64,000 nt of DNA from Pleurostoma richardsiae. Taxonomy: Eukaryota > Ascomycota > Sordariomycetes > Calosphaeriales > Pleurostomataceae. The stretch covers positions 1 through 64,000 of the forward strand of contig JANBVO010000038.1 of assembly GCA_030052745.1 (NCBI GenBank), given 5' to 3'. Positions 1 through 12,223 of the stretch are shown here, piece by piece (position 1 is the stretch's first letter; each line of letters starts with the position of its first letter). Made by a program: the position numbers and the translations under genes. The notes beneath the pieces were generated by a model, which had not been told where the DNA came from, did not search any database, and saw only the letters and a program-made list of their open reading frames with translations.

Positions 1-819
1 GGCCGCGCGCGACGGCGACACCGCGCTGCTCAAGGACCTGTACTACCAGGACGACCGGCGGCTGGACGGGGCGGCGGTGTTCGTGAGCGAGGCGCTGCGG
101 CAGCCGGACGCGCGCACCGCCTCGGACAAGCTGGCGCTCGCGGCGCGGCTGCTGGCCGACGGGGCGCGCGAGACGGCCGGCGAGCTGGCGGCCGTCAAGG
201 AGGCGGCGGCGCTGCTGCGCGCGCAGGAGGCGCTGGGCCGGGACCTGGCGGGGGCGGCGGGCCTGGTGGGCCTGAGCGTCAACGAGACGCTGTTCGAGCT
301 GGTGCGGCTGGGGTACCACGGGCGGGCCAAGAAGATCCAGGCGGAGTTCCGGGTGCCGGAGCGGGTGGCGTGGTGGGTGCGGCTGCGGGCGCTGGTGGCC
401 AAGCGGGACTGGAACGAGATCGAGGAGATGGGCAAGCAGCGGAAGAGCCCCATCGGATGGGAGGTGCGTTATCCCTGTTCATTCTCTTCCATCCATCATC
501 TCCCTATCTGGTCCCCCTGAGAATCCTATCAGAGGAGCTAACCCTCCCCTTTTTTCGCTCTGTCTAGCCCTTCTACAACCTGGTCCTCCAGGCCGGCAAC
601 CCCCGCCTGGCGTCCACCTTCGTCGCCAAGTGCACCAACCTCGAGCACGGCGCCACCGTCACCATGTACGAGAAGTGCGGCATGCGCGTGCGCGCCGCCG
701 AGGAGGCCGTCCGCCTGCGGGACGCGGACGCGTGGGCGCGGCTGCTGGACGCCGCGGGCAAGGGCACGCCCGAGGGGCGCGAGATCGAGAAGCTGGGGCA
801 GGTCGTGTTCAAGAGGTGA
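1..819 (+). CDS. vps16: VPS16 C-terminal part (vacuolar sorting protein, HOPS/CORVET subunit), 5' end outside window
   Basis: The reading frame enters at base 2 and runs in two exons, 2-463 and 568-819; the intron 464-567 starts GTGCGT and ends TCTAG. The encoded 237 residues match the alpha-helical Vps16 C-terminal domain: the stretch WWVRLRALVAKRDW followed by EEMGKQRKSPIGWEPFY across the splice, then AGNPRLASTFVAKC and a terminal KLGQVVFKR. In this family the protein is a core subunit of the HOPS and CORVET tethering complexes at endosome and vacuole and binds the SNARE regulator Vps33. Only the last third of a protein normally about 800-850 residues long is present, so the beta-propeller half is off the left edge. 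The gene converges on the FHA-RING gene. Identification rests on remembered family sequence. Confidence 0.9.
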
Positions 820-1834
820 GGGATGGATGAGTTGGCTCGTCCGAGTCGGGAGCATGTTGATGCCGTGTTGCTTATCTATTCCGGTCTGCGTTGGAGCGTT
901 CGTTCGGATGTGCCTGGGCGATGGGCAGCAGGTGCGCGGTCACAAGGCAGTGGTTGAGAGAGAGGACCATAAGGTTCATAATGGGGTGATGTGTGCCCCT
1001 GGGCAGAGGCAAGCAAGCAATTTATATATCCCTAAGAGTTTGCTTCAACACTTCTTTCCCTCCTGTCACTCAAATATTCAGAGACGACTACGTGCCTCAC
1101 TGGCTCCAATACCCAAGGCGAGTAAGTGAGTGTTGGCAATCTCTCAGGTATTGCAGAAAGAGTTCAATATCAGGCAGGTCGATGAATTACACCTGCATCC
1201 ATTACACATTGTTCCTCCAACATGCGCACGATCCCTTCCCCAGGTGTGGAGGAATGCAGAGAGAGATAAGAAGAGGGAAAGACGAGTGCCAGCGAGCCCA
1301 CGGACGGCCCCAATGACCCGTTTTCTCCCTCTCATGCTGTGGGTTTCCTTCCCTTTAACGCCTCCGGTCCCCGGCGCTCATGCGGAGAGGCAACACTGGC
1401 TAGGAGTGCCTCGCAGAGGTGACCTCATCTCGCCCCGTGGGCGGTGGAGGCAACAAACCGAACCGAATTTCCTCCGACGCCTATTCCACAGTCCTGGCCT
1501 GATCCTTGCTGGATGCAATGAATGAGAACAACCTCGAGACAAATATAAGAATGACATGAGAATGCTGATGCATAAACTGTATAGAAAGCGACACGGTCTC
1601 CCCTCCCCTTCCCTTGGCCCTGTCTGGCTCAGGGGGGGTTGGACGTGATAAGACCGACCTGCCGAATGCTGCGGCAGTATCAAAGATAACGGTCGCTCGC
1701 ATGCTTGCTTGCTTGCTTTGCCTTCTCTGGGCTCTTCCACTCCCCGGTCCGTACATTCTTTCAAAGGTGACATGCCTCAAATATGACCATCTACAATCTT
1801 TCAAACCTGGATGCTAAGTCGGTTCAATGGCTCG
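820..1834. other. Convergent intergenic region between VPS16 and the FHA-RING gene
   Basis: About 1 kb holding the 3' flanks of two convergent genes. Open frames here are short, overlapping on both strands and without recognisable domains. A small (GCTT)4 tract lies at 1703-1718. No RNA gene or terminator-like structure stands out. Confidence 0.6.
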
Positions 1835-3917
1835 TCAACTCTCTGCGACGCCATCTAAACTCTCCATCATGACTTGGTCCACACCGCCTGACACTCCGTT
1901 CCGAACCCTCAGCCCGCTCCCGTCGAAGACCCATGGGCCTGCGTCATTCCGCGGCGTGATGGGTCCCTCGGCAGGGTTGAGAAGGGCGGGATGCATCCCG
2001 TTTGGGCTGGGAGTCCTGGTTCCGCGTCCGCTGTTGTTTATTGCTGAGCTGCTCGCAACAGCGGTAGCAGCTGCCACGGGGATTGGGACGGGGTCGCTCG
2101 TAGCGTGGGATGCTGCAGGGCGACTTTGTTGCACCAGGGGCGTGTCGGCGGCAGAGCCGTTGGAGCTGGCAGTATCCGCTGCTGGCACGTCCATCATCGT
2201 GACGTCCACTATATCATCGTCCTGTACGCGGGCGCTCTGTCTTGGCCTTGGCCTCTCGGCGGATGTTCTAGAGGTCGCCTGGCCGGTCGCTGGCGTGGCC
2301 AAGCCTTCCTGGGATTGGATATTCGAGTCCTCTTCACTGGCCTGCTTATGCGAGTCTGCGCCCTCCGGCTCGCTTTCGAGCTGCTCCCACTCCTCCGGGT
2401 CATCCACCTCAGCCTCCAGGTCGGCGGCGGCACGGCAGTTGGGACAGATGAAGATGGGGTATTGGGGTGACGAGAGGAGGGCTCGGATGCACTTGTAGTG
2501 CCAGGTGTGGGAGCACGGTGCCACGAACAAACATTGGCAAGGCTGAGACAATTGTACATTAGCTGAAGCTGACCAAGGAGATTAAGGAAATGGCTCAGAC
2601 GGTTACGTACAGCAATCGAGCTCAGGCATATCGAGCAGTCCTGCGAGTACTGCGAAGCACCGCTGTCGGTGGGCTTGACCATATTCCGTAACCGCTTATG
2701 TGTTGTCATGCTGTTGAGGGGCCCGGTTAGTTGTCTCCAGATTCAATGCCCGCTAGGATCCGCAGAGATTCCAGGAGAGCAGAATGGACTCACTTGAAGG
2801 TATTCAACTTGTTCTGCCAGCCACGGTTGAGCTCGAGTCTCATCTTGACGCATCGGAAGATCATCTCCTCTCCGCCCTTGAAGTCGATGCCCAGCTGCAC
2901 AATGTCGCCGTCGTTGACAGGAAAGGGCTTAGATTCCGTGCCGGGCGGACTCAGCCTGATGTGGTTCAAGAAAGTGCCGCTACTGCTCTTGACATCCTTG
3001 ATGTACCACTTTCCGCCTTCGTACCAGAACTCGCAATGTCGCCGGCTAACCACTTTAGATTTGAACCCGACTGGCGCCGCCGAGGGCGTATTGACAGGCA
3101 CGGGCGGCTGGCTGTCACGCTCAGAGTACCGCCCGACGCGAATGACCTCGCTGCCGGTGGGGAGGGTTCGTGAGACAGGTGGGAAGGTCAGGGAGGGACG
3201 GGTCGCTCGCGGATCGTAGAAGGCGGAGAAGCGGATGGAAGGTAGGATGTCGAGGTTGACAGAGCCATTGGTGGCGGCGCCAGTGTTGGCGGAAATGCTG
3301 CTGCTACCACTGCCATTGCCGCTGGCAGCGACGTCTGCCACCGTGGCTGACCGAGTGCGGACCATGTTGGTGCTGCCGACGGCCGAATCGGTGGTGTTTT
3401 GTGAGATGCTGGTCTGGGCTGTTGAGCCGGTTGCGGATGCTATTGACGGCGCGGTGTCGGTCGAAGCCGCAGAGGAGGTGTTCGCACTGGAAGCCGCCTG
3501 TGCAGCAGATCCAGATCCAGAAGCAGCCGATGGAGCGTCCTCAGCGGAGGAGGACGATGAGGCAAGAGGATGGGAGGTGTGTGCGGGTAGCAGTGAGTAG
3601 CGGTGATTCGTGCCGGCGGCAGAGCGTGCGGCGGTTTTGGAGGATGGCGAGTCGGGCGTGGAGATTGATCGCGTGAGGCTGCCGGTGGGTCGGGCTGCAG
3701 TGGTGGTGGTGGGCGATGTCGCAGAGCTGCCGCTGCCGCTGTGTTCCCTGGACAGCAGGTGATGCTGGGTATACGTCCTCAGGTAGCTTAGGCCTCGCAG
3801 ACGGCTGGTTCTCGCGGTGGGTGATGCGGGCGAGATGGCGGATGGTGAAGAGGCAGACACGACCACAGGGGTTGTGAGGCCCGGTGGGGAGGGCGCAGGA
3901 GCGGGCTGAGTGAACAT
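1835..3917 (-). CDS. FHA-RING E3 ubiquitin ligase, Dma1/Chf type
   Basis: Three exons on the minus strand (3917-2794, 2710-2611, 2542-1835) with introns of 83 and 68 nt give a 643-residue protein. Residues 1-230 are low-complexity Ser/Ala/Thr. A forkhead-associated domain follows at roughly 250-370, with the phosphopeptide-binding signature VGRYS, then SRRHCEF, then SSSGTFLN. A RING-H2 finger lies at about 400-445: CSIC, then PCSHTWHYKC, then CPNC (C3H2C3), joined exactly across intron 2. An acidic, disordered tail of about 190 residues ends the protein. This domain order is that of yeast Dma1/Dma2 and fission yeast Dma1, ligases that restrain mitotic exit and septation through phospho-dependent target binding; that role here is inferred. 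The ATG at 3917 opens the FHA frame. The 2.7 kb upstream has no gene, so a long promoter or leader is likely. Confidence 0.9.
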
Positions 3918-4202
3918 TTAAGATCAAGGTGAGACAGCGCTGGGACCGTCCCTCTGCAGCTCTTTTTTTGGCCGGGGGGGAACAAATGCCCTTTGTTGCT
4001 TCGCCGGCTGGAAACAGGCGCGAAACGGGGCGAGCAGAAGGGAGGATTCGCAGCAAAAAGAGCACTAAACAGTAAGCAGTGCAGCAGGCCTGGCGCGCAT
4101 CCTCTTGCTGGCCCTCGCTGTAATCTGAGGCAATACTCGGGTATTAAACGTTATGTCGAGGGCTGCCAACGAGAGGGAGAGTCAGCCCGGTCACTCGGTG
4201 GA

Positions 4203-4226
4203 CAGTCAGACAGTCAGTCAGTCAGA
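4203..4226. repeat. CAGT/CAGA tetranucleotide microsatellite
   Basis: Six consecutive 4-base units read CAGT, CAGA, CAGT, CAGT, CAGT, CAGA. It lies about 290 bp upstream of the FHA-RING start codon. No function is implied by the sequence. Confidence 0.85.
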
Positions 4227-6255
4227 CGAGGTTCCTCCAAGCAGCGAATTAGGGAGAGAAACCCAAGAAAGCCCGAAGAGACAGTAAATAACAGAGAGGC
4301 AGGATGTACGGAGTAAAGAAAGGTCGCTAGGCAAGGTAGGCACTCACTGTACCCTGTCGTGAGTAGTAAGCAGGCCGCCGGGAAAAAGAAGGGTCCGCCG
4401 ATTAGATTATTAACGTCAGTGTTGCCGCCACGGCGATGGGAAATGTCATGAAAGGAGGTCCTCCTAATGTGTTAGTGTCTGTGTGCCTTGGTTAGCTCTG
4501 CTGCTAACGACTCTCGCAAACTCGATCTAAGCCGGCGGAGAGCAGCACCTCTGGGCTTGCGTAGCGGCAAGGCTAATAATAACCCGGGCGGGTATCGCGG
4601 GCGTCCCGGTGCCCCCTGGGAGGAGGAGGTGGAGGTGTTGATTGTCCGGTTCTTTCTTTGTGCTCGACGGCACGCACAGAGACAGAGGCACGCAAATGCA
4701 GGACGTCCACTTCTGTGGGAGCTGACTTGAACAGACGGTAAATTTGAGTATAGGAAGACCAAGTGCCTGACTGCCGCCGTCTTGACGTCCTGATGCACGG
4801 GATAAGTATCTCTTCTGGAGGCGCAGGGGCACGGACAGGTCCCCGGAGGGGTGGCCGAGGCTGACAGGGAGGGCGATGAGGGCCGATGGCTGGTGAACGT
4901 GACGTGACCACGTTGACCGCACGAGGTGAAATTGTGTGAAGAAGGGCTGAGAGGTTTTGCCAGGAAGTGACAGGGCCAAGATTTGCAAAAAGGTGACAAG
5001 ATAGACTCGATGTCCATCATGAGATTCAAGGGACTTCACCCTCAGGTCACGAGCCAACACCAATACTTAAAGGTGGACAACCCAAGTACTGTACATTTGG
5101 GCCCTGCCCTGGAGGTATCGAAATTGCACTGCATGGGGGTACAGATACGCTAAATGGCGTGAACCAACACGACAATATGATGCAGACGCCATCGACTCAA
5201 CCCCAAACTTTGTACTGTACACCTACCTACTCTGCAGCAACGCAGGATACGGTGGCAGCAGCGTGGGTTCTCACGTCAAGAGACATGATTAAGGTGGCAG
5301 CAGAAGCCCGGTCTCGCCGCCACCACCTCCCATCCCGTCCTGCCCGTCCCGCACGTCTCCAATCCTCGATCAGCACCATCCTGCTGAGCCTAGACCGCCT
5401 TGACCGCATGTACCATCGCCACATGGAATCCCAGAGCAGGGGGAGGAGGAGGATGAGAGACACAGACACAGAGGCGGAGGGAATACAGCTGCCATGGGCT
5501 GCGTGGCTGCTAAGACCTCCAAGGCGGAAAACCGTAGGAATGCAAGCGGCTGTCTTTCAGGGAAAGCGTGGACTTGGCAGATATCACATGGCGGCACGCT
5601 GGCTCTGTCTCAGGCCCTCCGCCATCCCTTGCTGCTGCTGCTTTGCCCACTTCTCTCGTGGCTCTTCCATTTGCGTGCAAGCTTCCAGGGCTCCCAACCA
5701 CCTGCCTATGCTAGATCGGTTCTCAGATGGATCACGGAGTGCATGAAGGGAAATGCTCTAGAAAAAGCAACGCGTCAAAATCCGGGGAATGGCAGGAATT
5801 TGAGGCTTTAAAAGACACCCGGAGCGCCTGTCTCACCGATGAGGTCATATCGCTCCATCTTCCCTGGTTCCAGACCCTTGATTTCCCGTAGATCCGCCCT
5901 CTTCAGATTAAATAATCACTGTAGGTGCTCCAAGCGGCGGCCTTCCCCGCGTCCTACAATACATACGAACAGCTACAGCCAAAGTCCGAGCGAGGCACCC
6001 CCTTCATCCTCCGCTCCGACCGTCCGACCCTCCGCCCGTGTCTTACTGACGCTCGGGATGCCTCTCGATGTCTCTGCTAGCGACGGTCTCACCGAAGAGC
6101 AGGCTGACGTGACGCTAGAACTCACTGTAGTTCGTGTGCCGTAGCTGATTGCACGCTGTGCTCCCCGGCCTGCCGCTCTCAGCGGCTATCCCAGAGTTTC
6201 AGGTGGCATCTGTGCCTCCTGCACCCCTTGTACAACGGTTGAGTAGCAGCAATAA

Positions 6256-6270
6256 CAGCAGCAGCAGCAG
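6256..6270. repeat. (CAG)5 microsatellite
   Basis: Five CAG units in an intergenic stretch rich in CAG and CAA. Not part of a supported coding frame. Confidence 0.8.
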
Positions 6271-6653
6271 GAGGTCTTTGAATGCATGTTTGCTGGTGCC
6301 TCCTGTAAGGCACTTCACTCGTTTACATATCGCGAGCAGACAGCTTTGCTTGACTTCTCTGTTTCAAGGAGAATGTATGGAGTACAGAGAGACGTGCAGC
6401 GACAGTGCCTAGTAGGCGGTATCTTGATATCCTACAGACATACAGTCCATGCAAGAATGGCAAACCAACCAGGTGTGCAACGTCCACCGCATGCCATCTA
6501 GCCCAGCGCTGCAGATGCTTCTCTGCCTACGTACTTTATGTTGGCTGTTATGTTGGCTGGTTCATGTTCCCTTTCAATATCCTCTTAGACGGTGGACTCT
6601 GGGCGCAGCCAAGGTTAGCACCAGCTCGTCGAGCAACAGCTATCTGCCCATCA

Positions 6654-9600
6654 TCATCCCAAGATCAAGGACTCACTTCTCAAGATCCCGCGTCTTGGCT
6701 CAGCGTCCTTTTCTCTCTCGTCGTCCCCTGGTTCTCCCCACGCCTGAGCTTTAACCTCCGTGTCCTTGTTGCTTGCCCGCTCACGACTCTCGACCCGCTC
6801 CTCCAGCCCCCTGCCGATGCGCCCGCTGTCGCTCCGCTGCAGAGGGCCGTCCTTCTGCCGCCTCTCGCTCCGGCGTCTCCCCCGCTCCGGCCGGGGCTGC
6901 TCCTCGCGCGCTAGCTCCCCCGCCTTCTCGTCTTGCGGGTGGACTTCCGGCTGCTGGGCCTCGGACTCCTTGGGGCGTATCCTGATCCCGTCGTGGTCTA
7001 GCGCAGCTGCCGCGGGCGCAGATCTGGCCGGGGATATCTGCGCAGGGGAGGCGGTGGGCTGCTGCGAGGTAGCCCTGACTGCCTGCCTGCGCATGTCCTG
7101 GCCCTGGCCGTCACCGGTACTGACTTCAACCCGGATTCCGCGGGTTCTCGATCTCCGAGGGCTAGCATGGCCCCCTGAGCGAGTACTGTCGGGAGCTTGA
7201 CTGTGCGGTGCTGGCTGCTTGCGGACCTCCTGCTCCTTCGAAGTATCTCGCGCAGTTGTAGGAGCCGCTGGCGGCTTGACGGATGGACGTCGTCTCCGGG
7301 GCTGCTTCTTGGCGTTCTTCGACTTGGCGAGCTCCTCCTCGAAGCCTTCCCAGACGCCCGTGGACTCCACGGGCTCGTATGGAGTCCCATCACGGCCGGT
7401 GCCTGGTCTTGCCGCCGATCGCTTATCTTCTTGCGGGAAGACGCCGTACCAGTCAGTTTCCTTCGCCAACTTCTCCAGGGGGGCCGATGTGCCGGATCGC
7501 CGCTCCGAGAACTGGTCGTTCTGCTCGACATTGCTCTGATGCCCGTCGTCTTTTGGGGTATCCGTCGCTTCGGGAGTTTTTGAGCTCTCTGGTTCCTCCC
7601 CCTTAGGAGAATCATCTCTGTACGAGACCGACTTGCCTTTGCCCTTGATGTCGCCCACGTCCCTCACTTCTCTCCTCAACCTCCCTATCCGAGAACCCTC
7701 ATGTTGAATGTTATCTTGAACTCTCTCATTTTCGTCTACGGCTGGAGGCATCATATAGTCATCACCACTCATACTGCCCTCGTGCGAGCCAGGTCCCTCA
7801 GTCGTGTTCCCTTCAGAGTCTAAATCGGCACTGGTTCGTCGGTGGCCAAGTCTTTCGGTATCTGAATCATGAGAGCCCTCACCGGATGTTCCTGCGGAAA
7901 GATCAGAGCGGCCGTCTGCATTATCTGCTTCCTCCCGCACACTCCTGTCATCGTCCAGCCACGATTGCCTGGATGAACCCAGAATATCCCACCTGTAGTC
8001 TTCCTGTCGCTCCTTATACGGAACGAGAGCAGTGTTGGGACTCTTTGTAGACTTGACATGCTCATTAGAGTCGACATGCTCCTCGATGACATCAATGTAA
8101 AAGTCTTCATTTGTCGTAGTGATGCCAGCCTCATGGCCTTCGGTACCGTTGTTCCCCCGAGCAGTTTGCAGACCGGCATCCGCGTCCCGAACATTGTCGA
8201 TGCGCTCGCTATAGGTGACGCCGCCGTCTTCCACCTTCCAGCTGACAGTCGTCGGCGCCTGAGGCTCCTTGGGATCCTTTACAGTCAGTGTGACCGAAGT
8301 GATGGTCTTGTTTCCGTCCATATCCTTGCCCCCCCATACTCTACCGTTCGGAAGCTTGACATAAATACCGTTGGCATCCGACTTATCAGGAGCAGCTGCC
8401 ACAGAAGCAGCCGCCACGGGGGGAGCCGTCGCAGGAGGAGCCGTCACAGGAACAACATTCACCTCGGCCTTCTTGTAGTCCTCACTGAGCTTGAGCAGGT
8501 CATCAATGTTTTCCTGCCCCAGGGCCTTTAAGACAATGATAGTGGAACCCTAGGCTCAATATCAGCAAGCATGTTAACGTAAAAGAAGACTCAGGGCGGC
8601 GGAGCTTACCTCCTGGACGAAAGGGTAACCCAAGTCTATGAGCGCCCGCTTCGAGACAAGCTTCTCAGGGATGCGGGTCTTTCCTTTCTTGGGATACTCA
8701 TCCTTAGACTCATCGGGCTCGCTCGAAGCGCTGCCACTCGACGACGACGCGCTCGTCATGCTTCGTGCTCTGCTGTGGCCTCTATTGTTATGCATCTCTG
8801 GCGAGCGAGACCGTGAAGAATAGCCCCGTGCTGAAGTATATGGGGCCCAATCGCGAGCGTAGAGCGGATCCTGCGAGTGCCTGCCGGAGGTCCCAGGAGG
8901 GGCCGGCGGATGGTTTATAGGGGCAGTTCCGGCATATTGTCTGATGAAACCCTGAAAATTCGCAGGAAGGAACCGATAATAGGTCATATTGGGATCCCTC
9001 AACCGCGGCAAGTTTGGTAGCCCTTTAACCTTCCTTGTCAAAGCTCGTTCGATGAAGTCCCGAGCCCAGTAGATCCGGGCGTCGCGCAGTTCCCGCGGAT
9101 CAGACCAATCCTCTGTGTCTCTTAACTCCTCGAGCAGGCGCTTTTCGGACGGAGGATCTTTGCAGGAGAGATATCTCGCCAGGCAACTCCATAGGTGGCC
9201 AATATTGTCGCCCTGCACATCTTTCTGGACGCGGGCGAGCTCGTCGAAGTAGTCCCCCGGATCTCGAGATCTTAGTATGAGCATTGAGTAGCAGCTCACC
9301 TGAGTCGGATAATCCTCAAGGCCTTTAGCGACCTGCAGTATTGCATGTATGGGTTCCGCAGCCCCCGGAGGTTGTTCTGGGACCTGCCATCCCGGGTTCT
9401 CAGATCCCCGTGGGACATAGACAGGAAGCTTGATCATACCACTCTGGCAGAAGCCGCCCCCAGGATGGTCACCAAGATGCTCAACGAAGGAATCGAAGGA
9501 GTCTGTCAAGCCGTTGATCTGCTTGAACTCGGCTTCCGCTGCCTTTGCCAGAATCCATCGACAGAACGGCCGACTTCTCATGGCTTCTGGCTGGTGCTTG

Positions 9601-11626
9601 GTGATTCTTTCCGCAAGGGTCTGACCAGCGGCGAAGTACTCCTGCAAGTCAGCCTTCTTGAAGTGACTCAGCGCGCGACTGTGGATTATGGATGTCATAA
9701 TATCGAGTAGCGCAAGATTCGTCGAAGCATCTTGTTCGTCTGAGGCCCAGTCCTTCATGATCCTGCTCCAACCCTCATCGTCCTCACCCTCAACACCAAG
9801 AGTCTCTTCAATACCGAAGAGTGTTGTGGCGGCAACGAATACATCTCGGAAATCCCAGATACGCCCCTCAAGGAGCAACACTTTGTACATTCCTGGCCAA
9901 CTCATGATGCCCCAGATATAGTCCTTGACTTCGTACCAAAAATTGTGAGGCACCAAAGTCCTAACATGTGCAAATATCTGCAGTGCAAGCGATATGATTC
10001 GCATCTAGTCCAGTCAGCGAGATCCAGGCCAATTTTGAACACCTTGTCGCTTACCTCCGTGGAACCAAGGCGCATGATCCTTACTTCCTCGTCGTCTCCA
10101 AGCTCGACGGACTCGAGATTCTCCAGTGCGCGCCAGGCTGCATCCCGGGCTTCATTCAAGGTTCCTTTGCGTCTGATTGTGACGAGACTCTTCAAAAGAC
10201 TCCAGTTGCGCTGAAGAAGTTGCAGGTCTTCGTCAGTGGATCCTTCCACAGTTCTCCTTGCCAGCCCACTCGGTTTTGATTCTTCGTGGTCTGCTGGTGT
10301 GTATTGCCGTTCTGTGTGATGGCCTGCTGATGAGAACTGTCGTTCTCCCTTGAAGGGGTTCGAAGGGGACACATGGTCCCAGAATGACTGTGAAGAGGAC
10401 GTCGAGGAGGGTGATTCATCCCTCGTGTATGAGGTGGTCCCTGCAGATTCCCTTGTCTGCACTTGGCCAGGAGTCACTCGTGCGTGCGAAGGTTGACTCT
10501 CTACATCACGCCCATCGGCCCCAAAGACAGCTCCAGGGTCCAGGAGATCAAAGGCCGCATAATCTCCCATATCCAGGAGTACTTCGGCATACTGAACAAA
10601 AACGTATGGATGGCTCAGATAATCTCCCAGATGTTCGTCAAAATAGTCCTTCGCTTCTTTGAAGTTGCCCATCCTTCTCAAGATAGAGAATTCTTCCAGC
10701 TCCGCTTCAAAATCATCGTATATTGGAAGTTCCAGATGTATGGTGACGTCCTGAGGATTATCTACGTTGGCGATAGTATGGAATAGGCTAGAAGATAGTT
10801 CTGCTTCTCTCTCGGCTGCCTGCTGTTCTGTGGAGAGCGGCTGCGCTCCAGATGCACTGGTCTCCGTTTTCCCTCCAGACGTGGAATGAAGGTAGGAGCT
10901 CGTCGGCCGGCGTTGCACAGGAAACCTAAGCCCATCATCTTGATACGGTTTGTGAACGACTACCGGAGCTTGGGCCGGATTGCGAATAACGATTGGAGCT
11001 GGTGGCGGCTGCCTGTCAAGGCTAATCGAAGCATTATCCGGGTGAGGCGGTGGGAAAGCGTATGCGGAGGGATAGTAGTACTTTTCCTTGGCTCTTGACC
11101 GCGAAGAACTGCCGGTCCGACGGTCCTCTAACGGCCTCTCGAACTCAACAACGCGACGAGAACGACGGCGGGGAGGCTGCTTTTCCGGTTCCCTCTCGAG
11201 GTAGCCGTACCGGTCTCGCCGCCGTTGAGCTTGCCGCTGTCGCTCGAGATCGCGTTGCAGGCGAAGTTCTTCCTGCGCAACTCGCAAGTCCAAGTCCAGT
11301 TTCTCATCGTACCGCCGCCTTTCTAGCTCCAGCTGCCGTCGGCGTTCTTCCTCTCTCCTTCGCAACTCGACCTCCGCTTCGAACGCCGCCTGCTTTCGCT
11401 TCCTTTCCCGCTCCTCGAGCAATCGGCGCTCTTCAAGTTCGCGGCGCTCTCGCTCCCGCTCCTCGCGTATCTCTCGCTCAAGTGCTTCCAGCCTGCGACG
11501 ACGCATGAAGTCCTCCTCCTCGAAGCGCCGGCGGTCGAATTCCTCGTCAAGCGGCATATTACGATAACGGTCGTAAGAGTCCATCGGTACGAACCGGTTT
11601 TGGCGCAGTGCCTGTCTCTGCGCCAT
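6654..11626 (-). CDS. Large charged uncharacterised fungal protein with coiled coil and DUF8035-like segment
   Basis: Three exons (11626-10055, 10004-8610, 8549-6654) with introns of 50 and 60 nt give 1,620 residues. Residues about 25-160 are a very charged Arg/Glu coiled coil. Around 310-360 lies a TPR-like stretch (ILRRMGNFKEAKDYF, then YVFVQYAEVLLDMGDY) seen in a filamentous-ascomycete family. About 525-900 is a predicted helical globular region (FWYEVKDYIWGIMSWPGMY). At about 966-1018, spanning intron 2, the stretch KTRIPEKLVSKRALIDLGYPF plus ALGQENIDDLLKLSEDYKK resembles the fungal DUF8035 domain. A short beta-rich part follows (LPNGRVWGGKDMDGNKTI), then about 500 disordered, charged residues. 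No enzymatic motif was found. It is transcribed divergently from the next gene with 597 bp between start codons. Function unknown; a cytoskeletal or scaffold role would be speculation. Confidence 0.8.
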
Positions 11627-12223
11627 GTTTGGTGAATCAGAGCTCTCCTTAAGAGAACTGCGCCGCTTGACGATGTTTGCTCAGGCTGCTCAGTTACTCG
11701 AGTGTTACCATCGGATGAGGCAAACTTTTATAGCGCTATGAGCATAGAGAATGGATAGATCGAAAACTACAGTAATTGACAGACGAACCAAAGAAGGAAC
11801 AATCAGAGCAAGTGCTCATGGACAGGCATCCATCGCCGAGGCTGCGACGGCGGCTGCAGTGCGCTAGAAATACATTGTCTTTCCATGCGAGTCACCGAGC
11901 GAGGAGCATGGCGCAGCCACTGCCCTCTCGACTCTCAGCTCCTTGGTTCACGAGCCCTCATTGGCGAGTTGCGACGATGTGGTTGCACCAGTAAAGCGCG
12001 CCAGTGCAGGCTTGGGGGCGATGCACCCATGTCAGTCTGCAGCTTGCGTGCATGGTGCATCTCACAGCCCCGCGGAAAATGGCGAGTATGGTTGGAATGT
12101 TCTAATAAGCAGAGGGGAACCCCGGTCCCCGCCATTCCGGGCGAAGCTCTTAAAAGAATCACGGGAGGATGCTGATACCATTGTCCTCGTTGAGAGTCGA
12201 TTGGTGTTCGCACAGCCGTCGCG
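11627..12223. promoter_or_regulatory. Shared divergent promoter region
   Basis: 597 bp separate the start codons of two divergent uncharacterised genes, so both promoters must lie here. No CCAAT or TATA element stands out strongly. Confidence 0.5.

Larger units (their letters stand above)
3918..6653. other. Gene-free region upstream of the FHA-RING gene
   Basis: About 2.7 kb between the start of the FHA-RING gene and the 3' end of the next minus-strand gene. Several overlapping frames up to 195 codons occur, but they lie on both strands, are rich in Arg/Ser/Pro and carry no domain. It holds CAGT/CAGA tetramers at 4203-4226, one TACGGAGTA 9-mer at 4307-4315, and a (CAG)5 tract at 6256-6270. 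It probably holds the FHA-RING promoter and 5' leader. Confidence 0.55.

Noticed and set aside
4472-5063. Overlapping open frames of 112-185 codons on the minus strand
   Set aside because: Three overlapping frames with none favoured; all are Ser/Pro/Arg-rich and motif-free.
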